From Pseudoroseicyclus_A sp041714655 (GTDB taxonomy: Bacteria > Pseudomonadota > Alphaproteobacteria > Rhodobacterales > Rhodobacteraceae), in NCBI RefSeq assembly GCF_041714655.1, contig NZ_CP168219.1, positions 1,860,001 to 1,924,000 on the forward strand: a DNA stretch of 64,000 nt, in the 5' to 3' direction. A program made the position numbers and the translations under genes. The notes beneath the pieces are model-generated. The model searched no databases. It was not told the origin of the DNA and saw only the letters and a list, made by a program, of their open reading frames with translations. Below are positions 1-8,339 of the stretch, one piece after another. Each line of letters opens with the position of its first letter. Positions within the stretch are counted from its first letter, which is position 1.

Positions 1-285
1 ATCTATGTGACCGAGAACGGCATGGCCTGGGACGACAAGGTCGAGAACGGCGCCGTCTACGACCCCGAGCGGATCGGCTATATCGACGGGCATTACCAGG
101 CGGCGCTCCGCGCCATCGAGGCCGGGGCGAATGTGAAGGGCTTCTTCTACTGGTCGCTCCTCGACAATTACGAATGGGCAAAGGGCTACGAGAAGCGCTT
201 CGGCATGGTGCATGTCGATTTCGACACCATGGTCCGCACGCCGAAAGCGAGCTATCACGCCCTCAAGGCCGCTCTGGCCCGCTGA
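1..285 (+). CDS. GH1 beta-glucosidase, C-terminal end (5' cut by window)
   Basis: Only the last 94 residues are present; the reading frame is open at base 1. The fragment begins at the glycoside hydrolase family 1 nucleophile motif, seen as YVTENG with the catalytic Glu at fragment residue 5. Further on it has the family's C-terminal signature GFFYWSLLDNYEW and ends with RFGMVHVDF, also typical of GH1. The enzyme would hydrolyse beta-linked glucosides to glucose in the cytoplasm. Glucokinase starts 9 bp after the stop codon, so released glucose would be phosphorylated by the product of the next gene. The family call is secure; the exact substrate cannot be judged from this fragment. Confidence 0.95.
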   Translation: MYVTENGMAWDDKVENGAVYDPERIGYIDGHYQAALRAIEAGANVKGFFYWSLLDNYEWAKGYEKRFGMVHVDFDTMVRTPKASYHALKAALAR

Positions 286-294
286 AGGACGCCC

Positions 295-1272
295 ATGCCC
301 AAACATCCCCCGAACCGCTATTCGCTGGTCGCAGATATCGGCGGCACCAACACCCGCGTCGCCCTCGCCGATGGGCGGCGGATCCTCGGCGACACCGTGC
401 GCCGCTACGAGAACGCGCAGTTCCCGGGGCTGGAAAGCGTGCTGCGCCAATATGTTGAAGACGAAGACGGCGTGGATACCCGCGCCGCCTGCGTGGCCGT
501 GGCCGGCCCGGTGCGCGACGGTCGGGCAACGATGACCAATCTCGACTGGTCGATCGACAAGGCGGTGCTGGCGCGGGCCACGAAGGCCGAGGTGACCTCG
601 ATCCTCAACGATCTGCAGGCGCAGGGCCATGCCATCGGCCATCTGGCGGAGGAGAACCTCCGCCAGATCCTTCCCTTCCCCGAGGCGAGCCCGCAGGCGG
701 CGAAGCTCGTCATCGGCGTCGGCACGGGCTTCAACGCGGCGCTGGTGCTGGAGGCGGCGGCGGGCCGGGTCGTACCGCCGTCGGAAAGCGGGCATATCAA
801 CTTGCCGGTGCAGAGCGAGGAGGACATGAGCCTCGCCCGCTATGTGGGCACGGCGCATGGATTTCCCGCCGTCGAGGACGTGCTGTCGGGCCGCGGGATC
901 GAGCGGGTCTACGCCTGGCTCGGCGAGGTGGCGGGCGAGCCGGCCGAGAAGAAGGGCCATGCGATCATCGCCGGGCTCGAGGACGGCAGCGACCCCCGCG
1001 CGGCGGAGGCGGTGGCCGTCTTCGTGCGGATGCTCGGCAATGTCGCCGGCAACCTGGCGCTGGTGCAGCTGCCCTTCGGCGGCGTCTATTTCGTCGGCGG
1101 CATGGCGCGGGCGGTGGCGCCCTATCTCGCGCGCTTCGACTTCGGCGAGGCCTTCCGCGACAAGGGGCGCTTCGCCGGCTTCATGAGCAATTTCGGCGTG
1201 GCCGTGGTCGAGGACGATTACGCTGCTCTGACGGGCTGCGCCGCGCATCTGGTGCATCTGACCGCGACCTGA
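295..1272 (+). CDS. glk: Glucokinase
   Basis: 325 residues, normal for E. coli-type (PF02685) glucokinases rather than ROK kinases. The N-terminal phosphate-binding motif LVADIGGTNTRVAL is at residues 11-24. A second glycine-rich motif (VIGVGTGFNAAL) lies near residue 140, followed by the SESGH segment of the glucose site. It phosphorylates glucose to glucose 6-phosphate with ATP. The ATG follows AAGGACGCCC, a good ribosome site. It lies 9 bp downstream of the beta-glucosidase gene and is very likely the last gene of a sugar-uptake and utilisation operon that extends left of the window. Its 3' end faces cckA. Confidence 0.95.
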   Translation: MPKHPPNRYSLVADIGGTNTRVALADGRRILGDTVRRYENAQFPGLESVLRQYVEDEDGVDTRAACVAVAGPVRDGRATMTNLDWSIDKAVLARATKAEVTSILNDLQAQGHAIGHLAEENLRQILPFPEASPQAAKLVIGVGTGFNAALVLEAAAGRVVPPSESGHINLPVQSEEDMSLARYVGTAHGFPAVEDVLSGRGIERVYAWLGEVAGEPAEKKGHAIIAGLEDGSDPRAAEAVAVFVRMLGNVAGNLALVQLPFGGVYFVGGMARAVAPYLARFDFGEAFRDKGRFAGFMSNFGVAVVEDDYAALTGCAAHLVHLTAT

Positions 1273-1332
1273 GCCTCGCCCGCCCCCTCATCGGGCCCTT
1301 GCGGGCCCGCCTCGGAGGGCCGGGCCGTGGCT

Positions 1333-3684
1333 CTACTGGAGCTGCTGCTGCACCTTGTCGGTGAGATCGGCGAGCGAGAAGGGCTTGGCGAGGAAGACCG
1401 AATTCGGAATGAGCGCCTTGTGCTCGGCGAAGCTGTCCTCCGCATAGCCCGAGACGAAGACGACCCGCGTGTCGGGCCGGGCCCGCAGCGCCTCGCGCAC
1501 CCAGGTCGGGCCGTCCTTGCCGGGCATGATGACATCCGTGACGAAGATATCGACCGAGAGGTCGGGATCGTCGAGCAGGTCAAGCGCCGCCTCGGCGCTG
1601 TCGGCCTCCAGCACCGTGTAGCCGCGCATCCTGAGCGCGCGGGAGGCGAAGGCGCGGACCGGCGCCTCGTCCTCCACCAAAAGCACGACGCCATGTTCGC
1701 TCTCGTCCGGCAGCGCCAGGCGCTTCGGCGGGCGGGGCACGGCGGCGGGCGCCTTGCCGCGATGGGCCGGCAGCCAGATCGAGAAGGTGGCGCCCTCCCC
1801 CGGCTCTGAATCGACGAAGATGAAGCCGCCGGTCTGCTTGACGATGCCATAGGCGGTGGAAAGGCCGAGCCCGGTGCCCTCGCCCGGGCGCTTGGTGGTG
1901 AAGAAGGGTTCGAATATCTTGGCGCTTTTCTCGGGCGGGATGCCCATGCCCTCGTCCGTCACCCGGATCACCACCCAGTCGCCCGCCACCACCGTCGCGC
2001 GGTCGCGGACAAGCGGCTGGCGCAGGGTACGGTTCTCCGTCTCGAGCCGGATCTCGCCGCCGTCGGGCATCGCGTCGCGCGCATTGACGACGAGGTTCAC
2101 CAGCACTTGTTCGAGCTGCCGGCGATCGGCGCGGATGGGGCGGAGGTCGGGGTCGTGGTTGAGGGTCAGTGTCACCTTCTCGCCCACCAGCCGGCCGAGG
2201 AGATGGCCGAGGTCGGAGAGCGTGTCGCGGAGGTCGATCACCTCCGGCATGAGGTTCTGCTTGCGCGAGAAGGCGAGGAGCTGGCTTACCAGCGCCGCGG
2301 CGCGGTTGGCGTTCTGGTGGATCTGGATGAGATCGGCGTAATCGGCATCCCCCTCGTCATGCTTGAGGAGGAGGAGGTCGCAATGGCCCGAGATCGCGGT
2401 CAGCAGGTTGTTGAAATCATGCGCGACGCCGCCGGCGAGCTGGCCGACGGCCTGCATCTTCTGGCTCTGGTTGAATTGCTCCTTGAGCGATTCCAGTTCG
2501 GTGACGTCGGAGAGGACGACGACGACATGCGGATCCTCCCCCGCCCCGGCGAGGTTGAGCCATATCTGCAGGAAACGCTCGTCGCCGCCGCCGACGCTTT
2601 TCAGGAACTGCGGCCCTTGGGGGCCGCGGCCCTCGAACACCTCCTCCACCCAGTCGATCACGGGGCGGCCGAGGCCCTCCACGAGGTCGCTGAAGAGCGT
2701 GCGGGGGCCGACGGGCGTTGGCAGAAGCTCGCGCGCCTCGCGGGTGGAGGCGAGCACCTGGCCCGCGCGCGACACCTTGAGGAGCGGCACGGGCAGATCC
2801 TCGATCGCATCCCATCCGACGCCGCGCCGTTCGGGGTCGGCGGCGCCGGCGGGCAGCAGGTAGATCTCCGTCCGGCCGGCCAAGCCCTTCACCTCGGCGA
2901 CGAGGCAGGAAACCGGCCCCTCGGCGGCGCGCACCGTATGCAGGCGGCCGGATTGCAGCGGCAGCTCCTCGAAGAGGCGGGACAGGCTGCGGACGCGGCC
3001 GCCGGCGAGCTTGCGGGCCGGCTCGTTCATGAAGAGGATCGTGCCGGAGGCGGCGGCGGTGATCATCGGCAGCGACACCGCCTCCGCCGCGCGGCCGCCC
3101 GGGCTGCCGGAGACATCCTCGAGCCGCCAGAGAAAAGCGCCAGAGGCGATGCGGCTGACGGTGACCTTGAGGTGATCGCGGCGGGTCACGACCTCTTCGC
3201 GCGCGCCGCCGAGCGCCTCCGCCCGTTCCTGCATCTGGGCGAGCATCTCGCCGGAGGAGGCGAGGAGTTCGTCGAAGACATCGCCCAGCCTGGCCGGCGG
3301 CTCGGCGCCGCGGTGGCGGGCCCGGGCCTGCAGGTTGGCGGTGAGAATGCGCCCCTCGCGGTCGGAGATCATCATCGCCGTCTCGTCGCCCTCGAAGGCC
3401 TCCCCCAGCGTCGTGACGACGCGCGCGAGGCCACGGCGGCGCAGAAGCGCCCCGGCGGCGACAAGCAGAGCGGCGGCGAAGAGCGCGCCGGCGGCGAAGG
3501 TCGCCCAGGTGGAGATCGGTTGCGGCAGCACCGTCCAGGCCGCGGCGATGGCCGCGGCGGCGAGGCAGAGAAGCAGCACACCGCGGTTCGCCTGCAGCGT
3601 GCCCCGCCCGGAGGCGGGGTCCCTGCCGGGCTGCGCCGCGATCTGTTCGCTCTGCCGCACGTCGATGACCTTGCTGTCGTTCAC
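1333..3684 (-). CDS. cckA: Hybrid sensor histidine kinase CckA
   Basis: 783 residues. Two hydrophobic segments at about 33-85 anchor the protein in the inner membrane. PAS-like sensory regions fill about 90-400. The kinase core has the phosphorylated His near residue 421 (GGVAHDFNNLLTAISGH), an N box (NLVVNARDAM) and G boxes (EGTGLGLSTAYGIV). A C-terminal receiver has its acceptor Asp near residue 716 (FVTDVIMPG). This architecture and the HDFNNLL box are those of CckA, which drives the ChpT-CtrA phosphorelay; in Rhodobacterales that relay controls motility, gene transfer agents and stress traits rather than essential cell-cycle steps. chpT and ctrA are not in the window. The gene is monocistronic and convergent with glk. 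Confidence 0.93.
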   Translation of the reverse strand: MNDSKVIDVRQSEQIAAQPGRDPASGRGTLQANRGVLLLCLAAAAIAAAWTVLPQPISTWATFAAGALFAAALLVAAGALLRRRGLARVVTTLGEAFEGDETAMMISDREGRILTANLQARARHRGAEPPARLGDVFDELLASSGEMLAQMQERAEALGGAREEVVTRRDHLKVTVSRIASGAFLWRLEDVSGSPGGRAAEAVSLPMITAAASGTILFMNEPARKLAGGRVRSLSRLFEELPLQSGRLHTVRAAEGPVSCLVAEVKGLAGRTEIYLLPAGAADPERRGVGWDAIEDLPVPLLKVSRAGQVLASTREARELLPTPVGPRTLFSDLVEGLGRPVIDWVEEVFEGRGPQGPQFLKSVGGGDERFLQIWLNLAGAGEDPHVVVVLSDVTELESLKEQFNQSQKMQAVGQLAGGVAHDFNNLLTAISGHCDLLLLKHDEGDADYADLIQIHQNANRAAALVSQLLAFSRKQNLMPEVIDLRDTLSDLGHLLGRLVGEKVTLTLNHDPDLRPIRADRRQLEQVLVNLVVNARDAMPDGGEIRLETENRTLRQPLVRDRATVVAGDWVVIRVTDEGMGIPPEKSAKIFEPFFTTKRPGEGTGLGLSTAYGIVKQTGGFIFVDSEPGEGATFSIWLPAHRGKAPAAVPRPPKRLALPDESEHGVVLLVEDEAPVRAFASRALRMRGYTVLEADSAEAALDLLDDPDLSVDIFVTDVIMPGKDGPTWVREALRARPDTRVVFVSGYAEDSFAEHKALIPNSVFLAKPFSLADLTDKVQQQLQ

Positions 3685-3789
3685 TCGCTACGCACCTTCC
3701 CACAGGAAAATGGTTAATGGCACGTTTACAACAAGGGATGATGGCTCCTCTATGGCGCCAATGCGCCGGCCCGGGGGAGCCGGGGCCGA

Positions 3790-4938
3790 TCAGCCCGCGC
3801 GGGTGAGGAGCGCCAAGAAGAAGCCGTCTCCGCCGTCGTCCGGTGCGCGGGACCAGGCGGGCGCGAACTGCCAGCCGGAATTGGCGGCGGTGAAGGCGGC
3901 GATGCGGTCGGCGTTCTCCTCCTTGAGGATGGAGCAGGTCGCGTAGGCAAGCGTGCCGCCGGGCGCCACATGGGCGGCTGCCTCCTGCAGGATCTGCGAC
4001 TGGAGCCCCGTCAGCTCGGCGAGGCGCTCGGGGGAGAGGCGCCACTTCGCCTCCGGCGTCCGCCGCCAGGTGCCGGAGCCCGAACAGGGCGCATCGACCA
4101 GCACGAGGTCATAGCTGCCGAGCCGGGCGCGCTCGGCAATGGTCACGGAGAGCCCCGCCCGGGCCGCGCGGGCCGGCAGATCCGCCATGCGCGGCGAGTC
4201 GGCATCATGGGCGGTGAGGCGCACCGGCGCCAGGGCCCCCATGGCGAGGCTCTTACCGCCACCGCCCGCGCAATAGTCGAGCACCTGCGCCCCGGCCGCG
4301 AGCGGCAGGCGAAGGACGGCGGCCTGCGAGGCGGCATCCTGCAGCTCGACCAGACCCTCCCGATAGGCGGCGGATCCGGCGATCTTCCGCGCGCCTTCCG
4401 TGACGCGGAGCGCGGTGGCGACGTCGGGATGCGGCTCGGTGGCGACGCCCTCGGCGGCGAGGGCGCGGGCGGCGTCCTCCCGCCCTGCCTTGAGGAGGTT
4501 GGCCCTGAGGAACACCGGCGCCCGGCCGCGCTGGGCGCTCATGAGCTGGCCGGCCTCGGGCCCGAGCCGCTCCCAAAGCCAGTCGGGGCAATCGGCGCGG
4601 ACGGGCGCGGGGGCACCGGCGAGATCCTGGCCGCCCTCCCCCTCGCCGAGCGGCGCCGGGTCGTGCCGCTCGCCGGTGAAGAGCGGCGCCACCTCGCGGC
4701 CCTCGAGCCGCAGGAGCCCGAGCACCAGCGCCCTGCCCGTCTCGGCCCCGCCGACCCAGGCGGCGGAGCGGCGGCACCGCAGCGCCTCATAGACGTGATC
4801 GCGCACGGCGGCGCGGTCGCCCGAGCCGGCATAGCGTGCGCCTCGGGCCCAGCGGGTGAGGCACCGCTCGGCGGGCTCGCCGGCGAGGATGTCGTCGAGG
4901 ATCTCCATGGCGGCAGAGAGGCGGGCACCGGGGGTCAT
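3790..4938 (-). CDS. rsmB: 16S rRNA (cytosine-C5) methyltransferase, RsmB/NOP family
   Basis: 382 residues from ATG 4938, chosen because AGGAGC lies 8 bases upstream and homology-like sequence begins there; the open frame continues 67 codons further without resembling a protein. An N-terminal region is followed by the SAM-binding motif VLDYCAGGGGKSLAMGAL, motif IV VDAPCSGSGTWRR with one catalytic Cys, and motif VI LAYATCSILKEEN with the second Cys. This is the two-cysteine RNA m5C methyltransferase fold. It would methylate a cytosine of 16S rRNA. RsmB is the likeliest member, but other NOP/Sun-type specificities are possible. Confidence 0.85.
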   Translation of the reverse strand: MTPGARLSAAMEILDDILAGEPAERCLTRWARGARYAGSGDRAAVRDHVYEALRCRRSAAWVGGAETGRALVLGLLRLEGREVAPLFTGERHDPAPLGEGEGGQDLAGAPAPVRADCPDWLWERLGPEAGQLMSAQRGRAPVFLRANLLKAGREDAARALAAEGVATEPHPDVATALRVTEGARKIAGSAAYREGLVELQDAASQAAVLRLPLAAGAQVLDYCAGGGGKSLAMGALAPVRLTAHDADSPRMADLPARAARAGLSVTIAERARLGSYDLVLVDAPCSGSGTWRRTPEAKWRLSPERLAELTGLQSQILQEAAAHVAPGGTLAYATCSILKEENADRIAAFTAANSGWQFAPAWSRAPDDGGDGFFLALLTRAG

Positions 4939-5104
4939 CGGGGGCTCCTGACAAGGCCCCGGCCCTCTAGCCGCCGCGCGGGCCCCGGTCAAATGGCGCG
5001 GCGCCCGCCCCTTCGCCCAAAAAGGCTTCGGCGGGAGGATTTCGGGGCCGCGGGCGCCTTCAGCCCTCTTCCCTTTCCCGCAAGGCCGGGAGAGGATCGC
5101 CCCC

Positions 5105-6406
5105 ATGAACCCGCTCCACCGCAACGACCGCCCCGCCACCTATCCGCCCTCCTGGTATGCCGCGACGGCGGCGCCCGGGCCAGACCGCCCTGCCCTCGCC
5201 GGCGATGCGGAGGCGGATGTCGCCATCCTGGGCGCCGGCTTCACCGGGCTCTGGGCCGCCAAGGTGCTGGCGGAAAAAGGCTTCAAGGTCACGCTTCTCG
5301 AGGCGCATCGCGTCGGCTGGGGAGCCTCGGGGCGGAACGGCGGGCAGGTCGGCTCGGGCTACAACAAGCCGATGCGCTGGATCGCCGCCCGCATGGGCGA
5401 AGAGAAGGCCCGCGCCGTCTGGCAGGTGGCGGAGGACGCCAAGGCGCAGCTCCGCGCCTTCTGCGAGACCCATGCGGTCGAAGCCGACTGGAAGGCCGGC
5501 GTCGCCCATGGCGCCTATTCAGAGGCCGAGGCGGCAGAGGATCACGCCGAGGCGGAGTATCTCGCCAAAACATACGGCTATGCCGACGCCGAGCCGATGG
5601 ACGCCGCGCGCTTCGCCGAGCTGGTGAAGTCGCCGCTCTACAAGGGCGGGCTCCTCGACCGGGGCGCCGCCCATATCCATCCGCTCAATTACGCGCTCGC
5701 CCTCGCCCGCGCGGCGGAGGCAGCGGGCGCCGTGATCCACGAGCGCTCGGAAGTGACGGCGGTGGACACCGGCCCCCGGCCCTCGCTGACGACGGCGCAG
5801 GGCGTGCTCCGGGCGAAGCACCTGATCCTCGCCGGCAACGGCTACCTGCCGGTGATCGAGCCGCATATGTCGGCCCGGGTCATGCCGATCAATTCCTTCA
5901 TCGCGGCGACGGAGCCGCTGGACGACCCGCGAAGCGTGCTCGCCGAGGATATCGCCGTCGCCGACAGCAAGTTCGTGGTGAACTACTACCGGTTCACAGC
6001 TGACGGGCGCTTCCTCTTCGGCGGGCGCGAGAGCTACGGGCTCGGCTTTCCCGATGATATCAGGGGGCCCCTCGTGGCGCGGATGACGCGGCTCTTCCCG
6101 CAGCTCGAGGGCGTCGGGATCAGCCATGTCTGGGGCGGCACGCTCGGCATCACCATGACCCGCCTGCCGCATCTGGCGCGGCTGGGGCCGACCACGCTTT
6201 CCGCCGCCGGCTTCTCGGGCCACGGCGTGGCGCTCTCGGGCATGGCCGGGCGGCTGATGGCCGAGGCGGTGGCCGGCCAGGCGGAGCGCTTCGACGTGAT
6301 GTCGGAGCTGCCCGTCCAGCGCTTCCCCGGCGGCGCGGCCTTGCGCGCGCCTTTGATGACGCTGGCGATGAGCTGGTACGCGATGCGCGACCGGCTCGGG
6401 CTCTGA
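5105..6406 (+). CDS. FAD-dependent amine oxidoreductase, PuuB/OrdL-like
   Basis: 433 residues of the DAO fold. After a short N-terminal arm (LHRNDRPATYPPSWYA, typical of gamma-glutamylputrescine oxidases) comes the FAD-binding motif DVAILGAGFTGLWAAKVL (about 38-55) and then GWGASGRNGGQVGSGYN, the hallmark of the PuuB/OrdL group. The C-terminal FAD contact (AAGFSGHGVALSGMAGRLMAEAV) is intact. Members oxidise gamma-glutamylputrescine or similar secondary amines with release of H2O2 and ammonia. No other puu genes adjoin it, so the substrate is uncertain; a class III aminotransferase 3 kb away could act on related amines. Confidence 0.85.
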   Translation: MNPLHRNDRPATYPPSWYAATAAPGPDRPALAGDAEADVAILGAGFTGLWAAKVLAEKGFKVTLLEAHRVGWGASGRNGGQVGSGYNKPMRWIAARMGEEKARAVWQVAEDAKAQLRAFCETHAVEADWKAGVAHGAYSEAEAAEDHAEAEYLAKTYGYADAEPMDAARFAELVKSPLYKGGLLDRGAAHIHPLNYALALARAAEAAGAVIHERSEVTAVDTGPRPSLTTAQGVLRAKHLILAGNGYLPVIEPHMSARVMPINSFIAATEPLDDPRSVLAEDIAVADSKFVVNYYRFTADGRFLFGGRESYGLGFPDDIRGPLVARMTRLFPQLEGVGISHVWGGTLGITMTRLPHLARLGPTTLSAAGFSGHGVALSGMAGRLMAEAVAGQAERFDVMSELPVQRFPGGAALRAPLMTLAMSWYAMRDRLGL

Positions 6407-6446
6407 CCTTCAGCCTTCCTTAAGCGTGGCGCCCTATCCGGGCGCC

Positions 6447-6590
6447 ATGCACCCCGCCCGCCGCCTCCGCCATGCTGATACCAGGCCCCGGACCCCCGGG
6501 GACCGATTGGCGCCACCCGGCTGGTGGATCCTGCCGATGGCGGGGCTCGGGGCGGGCGTCTGGGCTCTGCTTCTGAGGGCGATCTTCTGA
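6447..6590 (+). CDS. Possible 47-residue single-span membrane protein
   Basis: A short frame runs from ATG 6447 to TGA 6590. The first 25 residues are Arg- and Pro-rich; residues about 27-46 (WILPMAGLGAGVWALLLRAI) form a plausible transmembrane helix, giving an N-in orientation by the positive-inside rule. No convincing ribosome site is seen directly upstream. It lies 40 bp after the PuuB-like gene in the same direction and could be co-transcribed. A GC-rich random frame could look like this, so it is listed only as a candidate. Confidence 0.35.
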   Translation: MHPARRLRHADTRPRTPGDRLAPPGWWILPMAGLGAGVWALLLRAIF

Positions 6591-6634
6591 CCCGGTCGTG
6601 ACCGCCCGCCGCCGCAGCGCGGCGGAAGCTGTCT

Positions 6635-6686
6635 TTGCACTGTCACACGCGCCATGTTAGACTTTCCGAAAGAGATCTTCGGGAAA
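6635..6686 (+). promoter_or_regulatory. Candidate promoter and overlapping inverted repeat for the DegT-type gene
   Basis: TTGCAC (6635-6640) and TAGACT (6658-6663) are separated by 17 bp and resemble a weak housekeeping promoter. Immediately after, TTTCCGAA (6663-6670) and TTCGGGAAA (6678-6686) form an imperfect inverted repeat covering the expected transcription start, a typical operator position. If this is real, the in-frame ATG at 6654 cannot be used and translation begins at 6693. Confidence 0.35.
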
Positions 6687-6692
6687 TCCAAA

Positions 6693-7916
6693 ATGACAGA
6701 CTCGAGCGAGCAGATCACCCAGACCATCGACGTCTACAGTGCCGAGGCCATCCCCGCCGCCGCGCGGGAAGAGATCGAGCGGATCCTCGCCTCGGGCGAC
6801 CTCTTCCGCTACACGGCCAAGGCGGACTCGCCCGTCACTCTTCTGGAGCGGGAATTCGCCGAGATGCTCGGCAGCCGCTACGCGCTCGCCGTCTCCTCCT
6901 GCTCCGCCGCGCTGTTCCTCTCGCTCGAGGCGCTGCAGCTGCCGAAGGGCGCGCGGGTGCTGATCCCCGCCTTCACCTTCGCGGCCGTCCCCTCCTCCAT
7001 CATCCATGCCGGCATGGTGCCGGTGCTGGTCGAATGTGCAGACAACTACCGGATCGACATGAAGGATTTCGCCCGGAAGTTGCCGGGCGCCGATGCGGTC
7101 ATCATCAGCCACATGCGCGGCCATACCTCCGACATGGACGCGATCATGTCGCAATGCGAGAGCGCCGGCGTGCCGGTGATCGAGGATGCCGCCCATTCGC
7201 TCGGCACCAAATGGGCCGGGCGGAACATCGGCACCATCGGCAAGATCGGCTGCTTCTCGTTCCAGAGCTACAAGCTGCTCAATGCCGGTGAGGGCGGCGT
7301 GATGGTGACGGACGATCCCGAGATCATCGCCCGCGCCGTCATCATGTCCGGCGCCTACGAGCATTCCTGGAAGAAGCACGACCGCGACGAGGCGCTCGAT
7401 GCCGCGCTCGCCCGCTGGCAGAACAAGCTGCCGCTCTACAACCTGCGGCTGAACAACCTCTCCGCCACGCTGATCCGCGCCCAGCTTCCCGAGCTGCCGC
7501 GCCGGGTGCGCGACGGGCGGCGGAACCACGACCTGGTGGCGGAGCTGCTGAACGTCTCGCCCTGGCTGCAGGTGCCCGAGAAGCTGGCGAACGAGAAGCG
7601 CGCGCCGGATTCGATCCAGTTCAACATGGTGAGCATGGACCGCGCGCAGGCGGAGGCCTTTGCCGAGGCCGCCATGCGGCGGAACGTGGCGATCCAGATC
7701 TTCGGCCTCTCGACGGACAATGCCCGCGCCTTCTGGAACTGGCAGTTCCTCCCCGAGGCGCCCGGCGAACTGCCCCAGACCCGCGCCATGCTGATGAACG
7801 CCTGCGACATGCGCCTGCCCGCCCGCCTGACTGAAGCCGATTGCCGCGCCATCGCGGCGGCGGTCATCGAGGCGGTGGACGAGGTCATGGCCGAGCGGCT
7901 CGCCTACGGGACCTGA
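6693..7916 (+). CDS. DegT/DnrJ/EryC1/StrS-family PLP aminotransferase
   Basis: 407 residues from ATG 6693 (an in-frame ATG at 6654 adds 13 residues but overlaps a candidate promoter). The fold type I pattern of this family is clear: ALAVSSCSAALFLSLEAL near the PLP phosphate, VIEDAAHSLGTKW with the Asp that contacts the PLP ring nitrogen, and CFSFQSYKLLNAGEGG with the Schiff-base Lys at residue 194. Family members are usually sugar aminotransferases for lipopolysaccharide, O-antigen or antibiotic sugars. No sugar-nucleotide genes are nearby, so the substrate is unknown. The C-terminal third is less typical, which suggests a divergent, perhaps non-sugar, subgroup. Confidence 0.8.
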   Translation: MTDSSEQITQTIDVYSAEAIPAAAREEIERILASGDLFRYTAKADSPVTLLEREFAEMLGSRYALAVSSCSAALFLSLEALQLPKGARVLIPAFTFAAVPSSIIHAGMVPVLVECADNYRIDMKDFARKLPGADAVIISHMRGHTSDMDAIMSQCESAGVPVIEDAAHSLGTKWAGRNIGTIGKIGCFSFQSYKLLNAGEGGVMVTDDPEIIARAVIMSGAYEHSWKKHDRDEALDAALARWQNKLPLYNLRLNNLSATLIRAQLPELPRRVRDGRRNHDLVAELLNVSPWLQVPEKLANEKRAPDSIQFNMVSMDRAQAEAFAEAAMRRNVAIQIFGLSTDNARAFWNWQFLPEAPGELPQTRAMLMNACDMRLPARLTEADCRAIAAAVIEAVDEVMAERLAYGT

Positions 7917-7936
7917 CCGGGCACCCGGTCGAGCGG

Positions 7937-7990
7937 CCGGGGGGCTGTCGGCCCCCCGGACCCCCCCGAGGATTTTCTGGGAGCAAAGAC
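7937..7990 (+). repeat. Hairpin plus GAGGATTTTC repeat, copy 1
   Basis: A G6C/GC6 hairpin (GGGGGGC-TGTC-GGCCCCCC) is followed by CCGAGGATTTTCTGGGAG and CAAAGA. Related sequences occur at 15893-15945 and, inverted, at 23498-23532. The position just after a stop codon suggests a transcript-end or REP-like role. Confidence 0.6.
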
Positions 7991-8048
7991 GGGCGCGGCT
8001 GGGTCGAGCCCTGCTCTCCGCATTTACTCGCTCCGCGCCCGGATATCC

Positions 8049-8313
8049 GTAGGGTGGGTTTGTAACCCACCTTCCCCCGCACCCTCGCGCAACCTCGCCG
8101 CGCGGGGCGAGGGCCGGCCCGGGGGGTGGCGCTCCGACGGTGAGACGGAGCGCTTTATGGTGCCGCGCCCCTCCAACCTTATAGCGATGCGCGCCCTCTC
8201 GGAGCGCCAGCCCGCGGGACGGGCCGGCGCTCGCCCTGCGCCGTGCCGGCGCGTACCGGGCGGGGGCGCCGCACGACCGTTGCGCTGACAGTGGGTTGAA
8301 AACCTACCTTACG
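8049..8313 (+). repeat. 270-bp terminal-inverted-repeat element, copy A
   Basis: The left end GTAGGGTGGGTTTG-TAACCCACC (8049-8072) and right end GTGGGTTGAAAACC-TACCTTAC (8291-8312) are terminal inverted repeats, each itself palindromic. Inside are CGCTTTATGGTGC (about 8151-8163) and the hairpin GAGCGCCAGCCCG-CGGGA-CGGGCCGGCGCTC (about 8201-8231). A degenerate reverse copy of that hairpin arm lies in the left half. Copies B (10877-11150) and C (33294-33525, inverted) share the same order of blocks. Confidence 0.8.
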
Positions 8314-8339
8314 GGGCAGCGCGGTCAGCCCGCCACGCC

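Larger units (their letters stand above)
7917..8339. other. Gene-free stretch holding two different repeats
   Basis: This 423-bp gap lies between the stop of the DegT-type gene and the stop of the LysR gene. It holds a hairpin-plus-motif repeat at 7937-7990 and copy A of the 270-bp terminal-inverted-repeat element at 8049-8313. No coding frame with protein-like composition is seen on either strand. Confidence 0.7.

Noticed and set aside
1293..1308. GGGCCC-TTGC-GGGCCC between glk and cckA as a terminator
   Set aside because: Short self-complementary arms and no T-run on either strand; such palindromes are frequent at this GC content.
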